The notes below the pieces were generated by a model. That model was not told the origin of the DNA. It was given only the letters and a program-made list of their open reading frames with translations, and did not search any database. Position numbers and translations under genes: made by a program. A DNA stretch of 64,000 bases, from positions 33,199 through 97,198 of the forward strand of contig NZ_AZDW01000021.1 in NCBI RefSeq assembly GCF_001434115.1, written 5' to 3'. This stretch comes from Levilactobacillus zymae DSM 19395 (GTDB taxonomy: Bacteria; Bacillota; Bacilli; Lactobacillales; Lactobacillaceae). This document shows positions 41,893-51,256 of this stretch, one piece after another; position 1 is the first letter of the stretch; each line of letters opens with the position of its first letter.

Positions 41893-42418
41893 AGAGTCGA
41901 CATTCAAAAAGTCGTGCCAATGTCTCCCCCACATCTTGATAATGCAGGGTCCGTTCCTGGGCAAAGGTGAAGCCGTTTTTGACATAAAGTTTTTCGGCTG
42001 GCAAATTTCCCGCCATCACATCGAGGTGCACGACCCGGCGTCCCTGATCACGCAGCGTTTTTAAAATTGCCTGCAGCATCGCCGACGAAACGCCCTGCCC
42101 CCGAAAATCGGGATGGACCGCAAACAGGTGCAAAATTGCCACGTCCTCATCCGCTACGGGGAAAGTCCACGGAACACTACGATAATCGGCCTGCTCTCCG
42201 CGGGTCACGCGTCCCGCAGCAACCAGTTGCCCGTCCTGAAAGCCGCCTATCATCTGACCCTGATGACTCATGCTCGCAAGATCCGTTGAGTTGGGATACA
42301 CACCCCAATGCCAATCCGGACTATAGGTATCGTGGGCTTGTTGGGCACAAACCGTTTGGTAAAACTGGCTGAGTTGTGGCTCATCAGCGGCGGTTAAGAA
42401 ATGAACATCATCTAACAT
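41891..42418 (-). CDS. GNAT-family N-acetyltransferase
   Basis: 175 residues. The acetyl-CoA site is VAILHLFAVHPDFRGQGVSSAMLQAIL (R-G-x-G), followed by VVHLDVMAGNLPAEKLYVKNGFTFAQERTL. Substrate unknown; small-molecule and protein N-acetylation are both possible. AGGAGGGG site before the ATG. Confidence 0.9.
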   Translation of the reverse strand: MLDDVHFLTAADEPQLSQFYQTVCAQQAHDTYSPDWHWGVYPNSTDLASMSHQGQMIGGFQDGQLVAAGRVTRGEQADYRSVPWTFPVADEDVAILHLFAVHPDFRGQGVSSAMLQAILKTLRDQGRRVVHLDVMAGNLPAEKLYVKNGFTFAQERTLHYQDVGETLARLFECRL

Positions 42419-42507
42419 TAAAGCCCCTCCTGTCGTAACTTTTATAACTAATCCGTTAGCCCATATTCTACTGAGACAATCGCCAATTTACAATTTATTT
42501 TCCAATG

Positions 42508-42552
42508 AAAAAGCCCATTTCCGGCCGCAATCTAGCCGAAAATGAGCTTTTT
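42508..42552. terminator. Terminator of the S-layer-like gene
   Basis: AAAAAGC...CATTT...CGGC pairs with GCCG...AAATG...GCTTTTT. Strong on both strands; 22 bases after the stop of the S-layer-like gene. Confidence 0.85.
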
Positions 42553-42573
42553 AACATGTTTGGAGGAAGAGGA

Positions 42574-43896
42574 TTAATCTACGTAGTTGGTGTTACCCGT
42601 ATCCGTAGACGTGGTAGGCGCGTCACCAGTCTTGGTAGTGACCGTGTAGTAAGCCGTGACACCATCACCATACTTGGTGTTGCTGTTAGCGGTCTTCGTT
42701 GCCGTAGCATCGAAGGTGTAGACCTTGTAAGTCTTGTTACCATCGGAATCGGTCTGGGTCGCACCAGTTAAGGTGTTCAACTTGCCAGACGTGAAGACGG
42801 ATGCGGTACTGATGTCGATGGTGTCATCGGCATCACCCGTGAAGACTTCTTGTTCCGTCGTGGTCAGGGATGGGAAGGCCTTGTCCGCTAAGCTAGCAGC
42901 GGTAATCGTGGCCGTGTCCGTCGTAGAAGACCCTTCAGACTTGAACGTCACCTTAGAAGTTTCCGCCTTAGCGACCTTCACTTGAATCGTGCTCCCGTAT
43001 TTAGCGGAAGTCAGGCTGGAATCCGTGACCGTGTAGCCGGATGGCACGTTAGACGTGATGTAGCTGTTCAATGAGGACAAATCACTAGTCCCTAAAGCAG
43101 CGCCTTCAGTCGTATCACTCGTGGAAGTGACCCAAGTTTGCGCTGAGCCAACGGCACTGTAGTTCGCGTCCACGTACTTCACCGTGACACTGTTACTGCT
43201 CGTCGCCGTTGCGGAAGGTGCCGTGGTGGTCAACCCACCCGCGTAGATCCACCCGGTGATGGCGGAGTTACTGGTGTCGGTCACGTGGTAGTACAGAGAG
43301 CCTTCACGCGTCTTAGTTGCGGCTTGGTCGACCGTAAACTTGTCGGCTTTAGCGGAGTTGTAAAGACTAACCTTGCTGGCCTTGTATTGGGTGTACTTAG
43401 GGGCCGTCCAGATAGTGTTCTTGGTCGTGTCCTTCAAGTAGTAGTTCTTAGTTTGCGTTGGCATCGTGGCACTAGTCGTGGTCGAAGCGGACTTGATCCC
43501 ACCGGCGAAGTCAGAAGTAGACTTCCCACCGTAAATGTAACCACGGTACTTACCATCCATGGAAACGACCCGGTAGTAAACAGAACCCCGGTTAGTCGTC
43601 TTCACCCCGTAAGCTCGGAAGTAGTTGGCTGAAGACTTGGAAGACGCAAAGGTTGCCATCTTGGCCTTAGAAGCCACGACCTTGGCCCCCTTGACAGTCC
43701 CTGGCTTAGTGTATAAAGCGTTGGTCCCGGTCGATTCAACGTTCCGGGAAGTTGCGGCCGTGGTCAGTGATTGGTACGCGCCCGCGGTAGCGTAAGATTT
43801 GGCACTGGCGGTTGAAGTGGTGGCCACCGTTGCAACGGCACCAAAACTTAAAGCCGCTAAGCCTAAGTATAATGACTTGGATAAGCTTGATTTCAT
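42574..43896 (-). CDS. S-layer-type secreted protein, L. brevis Slp family
   Basis: 440 residues. A Sec signal peptide (SLSKSLYLGLAALSFGAVATVATTSTASA) is cleaved after about residue 32. The mature N-terminal half (about 33-230) contains segments I recognise from L. brevis SlpA-type proteins: RNVESTGTNALYTKPGTVKG, FRAYGVKTTNRGSVYYRVV, WTAPKYTQYKASKVSLYN and FTVDQAATKTREGSLYYHV; this half binds the cell wall in SlpA. The C-terminal half is Thr/Ser-rich, beta-type and variable. No LPXTG anchor. AAGGAGG site, extended -10 TGCTATACT upstream and a CCGGT/ACCGG hairpin just before it. Could be the main S-layer protein or one of several paralogues. Confidence 0.9.
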   Translation of the reverse strand: MKSSLSKSLYLGLAALSFGAVATVATTSTASAKSYATAGAYQSLTTAATSRNVESTGTNALYTKPGTVKGAKVVASKAKMATFASSKSSANYFRAYGVKTTNRGSVYYRVVSMDGKYRGYIYGGKSTSDFAGGIKSASTTTSATMPTQTKNYYLKDTTKNTIWTAPKYTQYKASKVSLYNSAKADKFTVDQAATKTREGSLYYHVTDTSNSAITGWIYAGGLTTTAPSATATSSNSVTVKYVDANYSAVGSAQTWVTSTSDTTEGAALGTSDLSSLNSYITSNVPSGYTVTDSSLTSAKYGSTIQVKVAKAETSKVTFKSEGSSTTDTATITAASLADKAFPSLTTTEQEVFTGDADDTIDISTASVFTSGKLNTLTGATQTDSDGNKTYKVYTFDATATKTANSNTKYGDGVTAYYTVTTKTGDAPTTSTDTGNTNYVD

Positions 43897-44329
43897 ATCT
43901 AAAAATCCTCCTTGATATAAATGCCTTTGTTCTAACGAACGAGGTTAGTATAGCAAAGAAAATCCGGTAAAAACCGGCTGTAACAAATCCTTAATCTCTT
44001 TAAGGTTTCATATAGGAAAATAAGCGACCCGTTAATCGCTGAGTTAGCGGTGGCCGGATATATAATGAATTCCTATATAGGTTCAGGTCTCTAGTTAGTG
44101 AAAACGGTTATCTGTATGAAATACTATTCTAGCCATGCTTTCTTAAAGCTAGCTTAACGGCGACACAGAACTGTAACTTGATTTCTGAATTCTTTGAAAT
44201 TAAAAGTGACTATTCAGTATCGAACAGTCACCTTAAAAGAAAACTATAATGTGAGAAGCAACTAATTTGCTAGAACCTAACATAGGGTTCTCTATTTTAT
44301 CACGGATGAGTCAATGTATTTTTACTCTC
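43897..44329 (-). promoter_or_regulatory. Upstream region of the S-layer-like gene
   Basis: AT-rich. Contains the extended -10 TGCTATACT (minus strand, near 43945-43953), a CCGGT tttt ACCGG inverted repeat (43961-43974), CTATATAGG and ATATATAA blocks near 44057-44082 that could hold a second promoter, a hairpin GTGACT...AGTCAC (44203-44232) with T run on the minus strand, and AGAACC...GGTTCT (44274-44293). No ORF with a ribosome site other than the small one at 44330-44437. Confidence 0.5.
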
Positions 44330-44437
44330 TCATAACAACCTTACAAGCAGTAAAAGTATTATAAGAAAAAATCCTACGCAAATGGAAAAATCAAGTTTTT
44401 TCTGTAACTGCTTCATACGTTTTTTATGGCCACTCAT
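44330..44437 (-). CDS. Candidate 35-residue membrane peptide
   Basis: The ORF starts MSGHKKRMKQLQKKLDF (strongly basic), continues as one hydrophobic helix of about 17 residues (SICVGFFLIILLLLV) and ends RLL. A GGAGG site lies 7 bases upstream of this ATG; another ATG two codons earlier is too close to it. A GTGACT...AGTCAC hairpin with a T run lies about 100 bases downstream. The form fits a small regulatory or toxin-like membrane peptide, but no family match is recognised. It lies between the S-layer gene and CRISPR array 2. Confidence 0.5.
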   Translation of the reverse strand: MSGHKKRMKQLQKKLDFSICVGFFLIILLLLVRLL

Positions 44438-44552
44438 CACCATGCCTCCAAAAAATATCTAATATCCTGTAAAGAACACAAAAGATCTAACTGTTCAAAT
44501 GACTGCAAAATTCTCCCTAGTTTTGGGGAACACCGACTCTAACCAAAGCAAA

Positions 44553-44700
44553 GAATCACCCCCACACTTGTGGGGAATACTAACTTGCTCGACGTATCGA
44601 CCGAGGGATTAGAATTACCCCCACACCTGTGGGGAACACAGCATAAGGAGCGATTGTGCTTGACTGGCATGAGAATCACCCCCACACCTGTGGGGAACAC
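44553..44700 (-). CRISPR. CRISPR array 2, three diverged repeats
   Basis: Repeats at 44553-44580, 44612-44639 and 44673-44700 with spacers of 31 and 33 bases. They are variants of the array 1 repeat (cores CACACTTGTG, CACACCTGTG; ends AATAC or AACAC). A decayed half repeat ending TTTTGGGGAACAC at 44520-44532 precedes them, 20 bases away. Same orientation as array 1, leader on the right. Confidence 0.9.
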
Positions 44701-44790
44701 TAAACAAATCCCACTACATCAGCATTCTAAAACGCCAAGTTAGCCGTTTTTTATTAACTTGCAATTTTATTTTACTAATACGTCGTTTTC
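44701..44790 (-). promoter_or_regulatory. Leader of CRISPR array 2
   Basis: Begins TAAACAAATCCC and contains TTAACTTGCAATTTTATTTTAC, matching the blocks of the array 1 leader. Confidence 0.65.
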
Positions 44791-44810
44791 AGTTCAACGG
44801 AAACCACTTA

Positions 44811-45179
44811 CTAAATTTTTTGTTGAATATCATCAATGGTGACGACCAACACGGCTCGGATCCAATCGAATTGCACTTTCATCCGATCAAAATTGACTCC
44901 GCTGGTTTCAAAAGTCCCGGTCCCGTGAATGTGATAGCCACAGCCCAGCCCCTGGGTCCCTTCGACCTTATGACTACCAATCGTGATGGTCACATGATTA
45001 TCCGTCTGAAAATCATTTTCGATAGAGTGCATCCCCGCTGATGGAATCAACAACGTCTGATCATTAACCACATTAATGTAGTGACTCCAGGTGTTAACCA
45101 CGCTCGCCGGCTGCGCGTTGATGGTCACGATGGTGGCCGGGGTTTCATCCTTGATGACATCTAAAAACTTTTGATCCAT
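44811..45179 (-). CDS. Pyridoxamine 5'-phosphate oxidase-fold protein
   Basis: 122 residues with a split-barrel pattern: ATIVTINAQPASVVNTWSHYINVVNDQTLLIPSAGMHSIENDF and VTITIGSHKVEGTQGLGCGYHIHGTGTFETSG. Similar short proteins bind FMN and are often annotated as pyridoxamine-phosphate oxidase-like flavin proteins. No partner gene adjacent. AAGGAGCG site. Function unknown. Confidence 0.75.
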   Translation of the reverse strand: MDQKFLDVIKDETPATIVTINAQPASVVNTWSHYINVVNDQTLLIPSAGMHSIENDFQTDNHVTITIGSHKVEGTQGLGCGYHIHGTGTFETSGVNFDRMKVQFDWIRAVLVVTIDDIQQKI

Positions 45180-45309
45180 AAGTTATCGCTCCTTAAATGA
45201 TTGTCTAAAATTAAATTTTGAATCTCACTTTTATTTTATACTGAATTATTTTCTTTGTCGATTAGGCATCGTCCAGTTAAACTTTCCTTGACTTAACCGC
45301 TCACTGCAC

Positions 45310-45343
45310 AAAAAAACAGCCCTCTTTTTCAAGAAAGCTGCCT
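45310..45343 (-). terminator. Terminator of RNA methyltransferase gene
   Basis: On the minus strand CAGC...CTT pairs with AGAG...GCTG (imperfect) and is followed by seven T residues, 15 bases after the stop. Confidence 0.6.
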
Positions 45344-45357
45344 TCTAATCTAAATAC

Positions 45358-46725
45358 CTATTGCTTCACCAGCACCGTAACACTTTCCACGTGCGGCGTT
45401 TGCGGGAACTGGTCGACCGGCTGAATGTCGCCGTCGATGGCGTAACCCAGTTCCTGGAAGTGCGCGACGTCGCGCACCAGCGTGGCCGGGTTGCAACTGA
45501 CGTAGACGACCTTCTTGGGGCCCATCTGCGCCGCACTGTCGATCAGGCTGGGCGCCAGACCCTTGCGCGGTGGATCGACCACGATCACGTCCGGCTTGAC
45601 ACCGGCTTCCTGCCACTGGGCCATCTGGTCTTCGGCCTTGTTGACAGCAAATTCCACGTTGGTCAGGTGGTTCTTCTGCGCGTTGATCTTCGCGTCTTCG
45701 ATGGCTTCCGGCACGATTTCCACCCCGTAGACCTGCTTGGCGTGCTTGGCTAGGGCCAGCGAAATGGTCCCAATCCCACAGTACGCGTCGATGACCGTTT
45801 CGTTACCCGTCAGGCCGGCCTTGTCGATGGCCATCTGGTAGAGCTTTTCGGTCTGTTGCGGATTGACCTGGTAGAACGACCGCGACGAGATAGCAAACGT
45901 CAAGCCCATCAAGGTGTCTTCGATGGTCGGCTTGCCGTACAGCACGCGCGTGACGTTGCCCATGATGACATTGGTCCGCTTAGCATTGACGTTTAAAATG
46001 ATACTAGTCACTTCCGGTAAGGCCGCATGGATCTGTTCCACCAGTTGAGCCTGACTCGGCAGCTTCTGTTGGCGACTGATCAGCACGATCATCATCTCGT
46101 GACTGTAGTAGCCTCGGCGCACCATCACGTTACGGATGACGCCCTTGTCGTTGATTTCGTCGTAGGCCGGAATTTCAAACTGCCGCAATAAGTCGCGGAC
46201 CTTGACGATGGCCTTGTCGATTTCGGGGTCTTGAATATAGAAATCGGTCAGCGGAATCAACTCGTGGCTGTGTTGGCGGTAAAAACCGGTTTCTAGTTGG
46301 CCCTTGACCGTCCGCACGGGCACTTGGGCCTTGTTGCGGTACTGGGTCGGGTGCGCCATCCCCAGCGTCGGCGCCACGGTCACGTCGATGTGGGCCTTGT
46401 TGAAGAGTTCGGCGATCTGGTGTTGCTTGAACTTCAGTTGGGCCGGGTACGCCAAATGTTGTAACGGCGCGATCCCGGTCTGCCGGTAGGTCTTGTCGAC
46501 GTCTTCGACCCGGTCGGGCGACTTGGTCTGCCAAGCCACCACGCGGGCGAACCCGTAGTGTTTTTGAACCTTGGTGACCTGAATCGTCACCTGTTCGCCC
46601 GGTAAGGCGTTTTCGACAAATAAGGAAAAGTCGTCGACCTTGGCGACCCCCATCCCCTGATAAGTCAGGTCGGCGATGGTCACGTCGAGTCGTTCGTTCT
46701 TAGTTACTGGTGCTTTGATTTTCAT
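45358..46725 (-). CDS. 23S rRNA m5U methyltransferase, RlmD/RlmCD family
   Basis: 455 residues. An N-terminal TRAM domain (about 8-65) precedes the family region QHLAYPAQLKFKQHQI, AdoMet-binding VIDAYCGIGTISLALAKHAKQVYGVE, catalytic VVDPPRKGL and VYVSCNPATLVRDV with the nucleophilic cysteine. The CxxC pair of the iron-sulfur cluster of E. coli RlmD, normally in the CGGCQLQHL segment, is replaced by TGIAPLQHL, so no cluster is expected. Modifies uridine in 23S rRNA. Follows dagK with a terminator between. Confidence 0.9.
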   Translation of the reverse strand: MKIKAPVTKNERLDVTIADLTYQGMGVAKVDDFSLFVENALPGEQVTIQVTKVQKHYGFARVVAWQTKSPDRVEDVDKTYRQTGIAPLQHLAYPAQLKFKQHQIAELFNKAHIDVTVAPTLGMAHPTQYRNKAQVPVRTVKGQLETGFYRQHSHELIPLTDFYIQDPEIDKAIVKVRDLLRQFEIPAYDEINDKGVIRNVMVRRGYYSHEMMIVLISRQQKLPSQAQLVEQIHAALPEVTSIILNVNAKRTNVIMGNVTRVLYGKPTIEDTLMGLTFAISSRSFYQVNPQQTEKLYQMAIDKAGLTGNETVIDAYCGIGTISLALAKHAKQVYGVEIVPEAIEDAKINAQKNHLTNVEFAVNKAEDQMAQWQEAGVKPDVIVVDPPRKGLAPSLIDSAAQMGPKKVVYVSCNPATLVRDVAHFQELGYAIDGDIQPVDQFPQTPHVESVTVLVKQ

Positions 46726-46755
46726 TAAATTACCTCATAAATTGATTAGACGTTA

Positions 46756-46796
46756 GAAAAGGGACTTTGCCCTATTATCACGCAAAATCCCTTTCC
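46756..46796 (-). terminator. Terminator of dagK
   Basis: GGAAAGGGATTTTGC pairs with GCAAAGTCCCTTTTC on the minus strand, 24 bases after the dagK stop. Confidence 0.75.
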
Positions 46797-46819
46797 CGTA
46801 AACTTTTTAACTTTACAAA

Positions 46820-47824
46820 CTACTTATCGGCGTCCGCCGGCAGGTCCTGGACCTGCTTGACGAACTTCTCTTCGGCCGCTAACATCTCGGCCGTTTCGCT
46901 GGTGACCGCGTGGTCCGGGATGGCGTCGAGGTTGGCGTACATTTCGATGTGTTGTTTCAAATTCCGAAACTTCATCGGTGCGTCGCCCCCGTATTCGCCG
47001 TCCAGGTTGATCATCATCCGGTCCTTAACCGGCCGGGCGGTGACCTTGTTGGTCTTGACGTAGAGGATGTGCGGGTCGTTGATGTGCCGACCACCGTTTA
47101 GGACCAAGCCCATCAACCGAAGAATCTCCGGTAGACTGGCGGTCTTGACGATGATCATGGTAAACTTCCCGTCGTCCAACGCCGCGTCGGGCACGATTTG
47201 TTCGAACCCACCGATGGAGTTGGTCAATGCCAGCAAGAACATCGAGGCCTGCCCGCGGAAATGGCCGCCGTCGTAGGTCAGGTCCATCTCGATGGGTTTG
47301 ATCTGCGGCAATAACTCGGCGCCCTTCACCAGGTACGCCAGGTAGCCGAAGATCGACTTCAGGTTCGACGGCACGTCGTAGGTCAACTCGGTGAGCAAGC
47401 CGCCCCCCGCGATGTTGATGAAGTACTGGTCGCCGGCCTGGCCGATGTCCATCTTGATGGTCTGATCCTTGAGAACCACCTTGGCCGCAGCTAAGGGGTC
47501 TTCGCGCGGGATGTGGAGCGCCCGCGCGTAATCGTTGGTGGTTCCGGCCGGGATGATGGCCATCTTCGGTCGGTGGGATAACCCGGCGATGCCGTTGACC
47601 ACCTGGTTGATGGTCCCGTCGCCGCCGGCCGCCACGATCAATTCAAAGCCCGCTTTGGCCGCCCGGGTCGCCTCGTCTTGTGCCGAGTTAGGTGCCGGGG
47701 TGGTCGCGTAGGCGCTGGTTTCATAACCCGCCTGTTCGAACACCGCTAAGATGTCGATTAAATCTTTCTTTAACGCCTCGCGGCCTGAGGTTGGGTTATA
47801 AATGACCCGTGCCCGTTTACGCAT
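46820..47824 (-). CDS. dagK: Diacylglycerol kinase
   Basis: 334 residues. DAGK catalytic domain: RARVIYNPTSGRE, then AAGGDGTINQVVNGIAG (the GGDGT nucleotide motif) and IPAGTTNDYARALHIP. The C-terminal part with MINLDGEYGGDAPMKF is typical of Gram-positive DgkB. It recycles diacylglycerol left by lipoteichoic acid synthesis to phosphatidic acid. It follows gatB by 22 bases with a GGAGG site, the usual gatCAB-dagK-rlmCD order. Confidence 0.94.
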   Translation of the reverse strand: MRKRARVIYNPTSGREALKKDLIDILAVFEQAGYETSAYATTPAPNSAQDEATRAAKAGFELIVAAGGDGTINQVVNGIAGLSHRPKMAIIPAGTTNDYARALHIPREDPLAAAKVVLKDQTIKMDIGQAGDQYFINIAGGGLLTELTYDVPSNLKSIFGYLAYLVKGAELLPQIKPIEMDLTYDGGHFRGQASMFLLALTNSIGGFEQIVPDAALDDGKFTMIIVKTASLPEILRLMGLVLNGGRHINDPHILYVKTNKVTARPVKDRMMINLDGEYGGDAPMKFRNLKQHIEMYANLDAIPDHAVTSETAEMLAAEEKFVKQVQDLPADADK

Positions 47825-47846
47825 GTTTGGTGCCTCCGTGTTTTCT

Positions 47847-49268
47847 CTAGTGATTCAAAGCCGCCATCAACAACTTGTTGACGACTTGCGGGTTGGCTTG
47901 CCCGTGTGTTTGCTTCATGATTTGACCCACGAGGTAACCCACGGCCCGCTTCTTCCCGTTGTTAAAGTCTTCGATGGATTGTGGATTTTGGTCCAAAATG
48001 TCATCGATGATCGGTTGTAACTTGGCTGGGTCGGATAATTGGACCAACCCGTGCTTTTCGACAAAGGCCTTAGGTTCTTCACCGTTGGTCACGGCCTTGA
48101 AGACCTTCTTGGCCATCTTGGTCGAAATGGTCCCGTCGGAAATGAGGTTAATCATACCCGCTAAGTTGGCTGGCGTCAACTTGGTCTTGGCCAAATCGAC
48201 TTGGTTGTCGTTCAGGTAGGCGTTGACGTCCCCCTGCAGGTAGTTGGCGGCCATCTTAGGGTCCGCCTTCAAGTCGACCATGGCGTCGAAGAAGTCGGAC
48301 ATTTCCTTGGTCTGCGTGATGACCATGGCGTCGTAGTCCGTCAAGCCCAGTTCGGTGACATACCGGTGCCGCCGGTCGGTTGGCATTTCGGGCATAGCTG
48401 CATCAAGTTGCTTGATCCAGTCGTCGGAAATGCTCAGGGCTGGCAAGTCGGGTTCTGGGAAGTAACGGTAATCGTCGGAGCCTTCCTTGACCCGCATCAG
48501 GATCGTTTCGCCGGTCTTTTCGTCAAACCGCCGCGTTTCCTGCCGCACGGAACCACCGGACATCAGGACTTGTTGTTGCCGCTTTTCTTCGTATTCCAAC
48601 CCGCGCTTGACGTAGTTGAAGGAGTTCAGGTTCTTTAACTCGGTCTTGGTCCCGAACTTATCTTGGCCCACGGGACGCACGGAAATGTTGACGTCGACCC
48701 GCATCGACCCTTCTTCCATCTTCACGTCGGAAATCCCGGTAAATTGGATCCGTTGCCGTAAGGCTTCCAGATAGGCGTAGGCTTCGGCCGGCGACGCGAT
48801 GTCGGGCTTGGACACGATTTCGATCAGCGGCGTCCCCTGCCGGTTCAAATCGACGTAGGAGTGGTCACGTTCGTGGGTGTTCTTCCCGGCATCTTCTTCG
48901 ATGTGCATTTCGGCAATCCCGATTTTCTTCTTCACGCCGTCGATGTCGATTTCGACCCAGCCATCGTGACCGATAGGCTTGTCGGCTTGCGTGATTTGGT
49001 AGGCCTTAGGGTTATCGGGGTAGAAGTAGTTCTTCCGGTCAAAGTGGGTGTGTTGTTCGACCGTCGCGTGTAAGGCGAGTGCGGCGATAATTCCGTCGGC
49101 CACTACGCCCTTGTTGGTCGTTGGCAGGACCCCGGGGTACCCCCAGTCGATAACGTTGGTGTTCGCGTTGGGATCGTCCCCAAATTCAACGGGTGACGGA
49201 CTAAAGATTTTCGAGTTCGTCTTTAACTCCACGTGGACTTCCAGCCCAATGGTGGTTTCAAAATTCAT
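47847..49268 (-). CDS. gatB: Asp-tRNA(Asn)/Glu-tRNA(Gln) amidotransferase subunit B
   Basis: 473 residues. [23 protein letters not shown] opens the protein; [11 protein letters not shown] and [21 protein letters not shown] follow, with a YqeY-like tail to the end. It binds tRNA and activates the mischarged aminoacyl group in the GatCAB complex. ATG overlaps the gatA stop (TAATG). Confidence 0.97.
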   Translation of the reverse strand: MNFETTIGLEVHVELKTNSKIFSPSPVEFGDDPNANTNVIDWGYPGVLPTTNKGVVADGIIAALALHATVEQHTHFDRKNYFYPDNPKAYQITQADKPIGHDGWVEIDIDGVKKKIGIAEMHIEEDAGKNTHERDHSYVDLNRQGTPLIEIVSKPDIASPAEAYAYLEALRQRIQFTGISDVKMEEGSMRVDVNISVRPVGQDKFGTKTELKNLNSFNYVKRGLEYEEKRQQQVLMSGGSVRQETRRFDEKTGETILMRVKEGSDDYRYFPEPDLPALSISDDWIKQLDAAMPEMPTDRRHRYVTELGLTDYDAMVITQTKEMSDFFDAMVDLKADPKMAANYLQGDVNAYLNDNQVDLAKTKLTPANLAGMINLISDGTISTKMAKKVFKAVTNGEEPKAFVEKHGLVQLSDPAKLQPIIDDILDQNPQSIEDFNNGKKRAVGYLVGQIMKQTHGQANPQVVNKLLMAALNH

Positions 49269-50737
49269 TAGTTTTGGCCTCCTAACGCGGGTACTTTAGT
49301 GTGAAATTCGGTGTTTTGTTCGAAGGCGTACCCGGCCTTGTAGAGCGTGCTTTCGTCGAACGGCCGCCCAATCAGCTGCATGCCGACGGGTAAGCCATTG
49401 CTGAAGCCGGCTGGCAGGGATAACCCTGGTAAGCCCGCTAAGTTCACCGGAATGGTTAAGATATCGTTCATGTACATGGTCAGTGGGTCGGCTATTTCGG
49501 CCCCGATGTTGAAGGCGGGCGTCGGCGCCACCGGCCCCATGATGAAGTCGTGATCCTTCAAGATGGCCTTGAAGTCGTTTAAGATCACGGTCCGCACCTT
49601 GGCGGCCTTCAAGAAGTAGGCGTCGTAGAATCCAGCGGATAACGAGAAGGTCCCCAACATGATCCGACGCTTGACTTCGGCGCCGAACCCTTCGGAACGC
49701 GACTTCACGTAAACGTCTTCCAGGTTCTTGACGTCCTTAGCGCGGTAGCCGTAACGAATCCCGTCAAACCGTTGGAGGTTCGAGGAGGCTTCGGATGAGG
49801 CGATGATGTAGTAAGCAGCGACCCCGTACTTGTTGTGCGGCAGGGAAACTTCGTCGACCGTGGCGCCTAACTTGCGGTAGGTGTCGGCGGCGGCCAAGAT
49901 GGCTTGCTTGACGTCGTCGTTGATCCCGTCGGCTAAGAATTCCTTAGGTAAACCAATGCGCATGCCCTTGACGCTGGTCGCAGCGGTCAAATCGGCCGCA
50001 AAGTTTGGCACGGCCTTGTCGGAGCTGGTCAGATCGTGATCGTCGTGACCAGCGATGGCGCTGAGCATCATGGCGTTGTCCTTGACGGAACGGGTCATCG
50101 GGCCAATGGCGTCAAAACTCGAACCAAAGGCGATCAGGCCCCACCGGGAAACCCGGCCGTACGTTGGCTTCATGCCGACGATGCCGTTAAAGGAAGCCGG
50201 TTGGCGAATAGAACCCCCGGTATCGGTCCCTAAGGCCACGGGCACCATGCCCGCCGCAACGGCGGCCGCGGAACCACCCGAAGACCCACCGGGTACCTTG
50301 GTTTGGTCCCAGGCGTTCTTCGTGGTCTTGAAGGCGGAGTTTTCCGTCGAGCCCCCCATGGCAAATTCATCCAGGTTGGTCTTGCCGACCGGCACCATCT
50401 TAGCGGCCGCTAACTTGCTGACCACCGTGGCATCGTAGACCGGCGTGAAGTTTTCCAGAATCTTGGACGCCGCCGTAGTGGGTTCGTCCTTGGTGACCAG
50501 GTTATCCTTTAAAGCCAGCGGAATCCCGGCTAAAGGTTGGTCGTCGGTGATGCCGGCTTGGTCGAGCGCGTCGGCTTGGGCCAGGGCTTGGTCTTCGTTT
50601 AAGTGTAAGAAGGCGTCGATCTTGGGATCGGTCGCTTTGATGTTCTCGAAAGTGGCTTGCGTCAGTTCCTTGGCGCTCATCTTCTTGGCCACCAGGTCCG
50701 CGTGTAAGCTAGCGAGATCTTGCTTGAAATAGTCCAT
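49268..50737 (-). CDS. gatA: Amidotransferase subunit A (amidase)
   Basis: 489 residues from [16 protein letters not shown]. Ser-cisSer-Lys catalytic triad: Lys in [10 protein letters not shown], the two serines in [35 protein letters not shown]. It releases ammonia from glutamine and passes it to GatB. Seven bases after gatC. Confidence 0.97.
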   Translation of the reverse strand: MDYFKQDLASLHADLVAKKMSAKELTQATFENIKATDPKIDAFLHLNEDQALAQADALDQAGITDDQPLAGIPLALKDNLVTKDEPTTAASKILENFTPVYDATVVSKLAAAKMVPVGKTNLDEFAMGGSTENSAFKTTKNAWDQTKVPGGSSGGSAAAVAAGMVPVALGTDTGGSIRQPASFNGIVGMKPTYGRVSRWGLIAFGSSFDAIGPMTRSVKDNAMMLSAIAGHDDHDLTSSDKAVPNFAADLTAATSVKGMRIGLPKEFLADGINDDVKQAILAAADTYRKLGATVDEVSLPHNKYGVAAYYIIASSEASSNLQRFDGIRYGYRAKDVKNLEDVYVKSRSEGFGAEVKRRIMLGTFSLSAGFYDAYFLKAAKVRTVILNDFKAILKDHDFIMGPVAPTPAFNIGAEIADPLTMYMNDILTIPVNLAGLPGLSLPAGFSNGLPVGMQLIGRPFDESTLYKAGYAFEQNTEFHTKVPALGGQN

Positions 50738-50744
50738 AAATTGA

Positions 50745-51050
50745 TTAATCCTCGCTTTCGTCGATGATGGTTGGCACCTTGATGTAGCCGCGAGCGGCAT
50801 CGGGTGCGTTCTTTAACAGTGCTGCGCTTTGTCCCCAGTTATCGGCGACGTCTTCACGCATCACGTTAATCTGATCCGTGACGTTGGTGGTTGGTTCCAC
50901 GTTATCGGTATCCACTTCACTCAGCGATTCGAATAAGCCAATAATATCGTCGAGTTGTGGGGTTAAGGCGTCCAATTGGTCGTCCGTAAACTCAAGCTTG
51001 GCCAGTTCAGCCACGTGCTTAACCTGTTCACGATTGATTCGATTAGCCAT
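50745..51050 (-). CDS. gatC: Amidotransferase subunit C
   Basis: 101 residues from [25 protein letters not shown]; a TTG one codon upstream is ignored. Signature: [38 protein letters not shown]. It wraps GatA and GatB. First gene of the gatCAB unit. The camS-gatC gap is occupied by two dispersed repeats. Confidence 0.96.
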   Translation of the reverse strand: MANRINREQVKHVAELAKLEFTDDQLDALTPQLDDIIGLFESLSEVDTDNVEPTTNVTDQINVMREDVADNWGQSAALLKNAPDAARGYIKVPTIIDESED

Positions 51051-51096
51051 CAATTTGTCCCTCTTTCTAATTTATCCGTGACGTGTAAGTTTAAAC

Positions 51097-51256
51097 TGTC
51101 GCCTTCCGGCGCTCAGGAGCTGGAACGCCTGCGGGCACGATTTTGAACCTCGCCAAACCCGCGAGTTTCAAAAGTCGGCCTTATCCTAAGCCGACCAAAA
51201 ACGTCGACTAAGGATAATTTCGCTGGCTGAGCTCCTGCTCGCCTCCAGGCTGTACA
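51097..51256 (-). repeat. Dispersed three-stem repeat, copy B
   Basis: Read on the minus strand this is close to copy A base for base. Stems: outer CAGGAGCT/AGCTCCTG, hairpin 1 TTATCCT/AGGATAA, hairpin 2 TTTTGAA/TTCAAAA with CTCGC/GCGAG. Where copy A has GG opposite CC in hairpin 1, copy B has CC opposite GG; where A has G opposite C in the outer arm, B has A opposite T. Junctions are kept. Confidence 0.85.
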
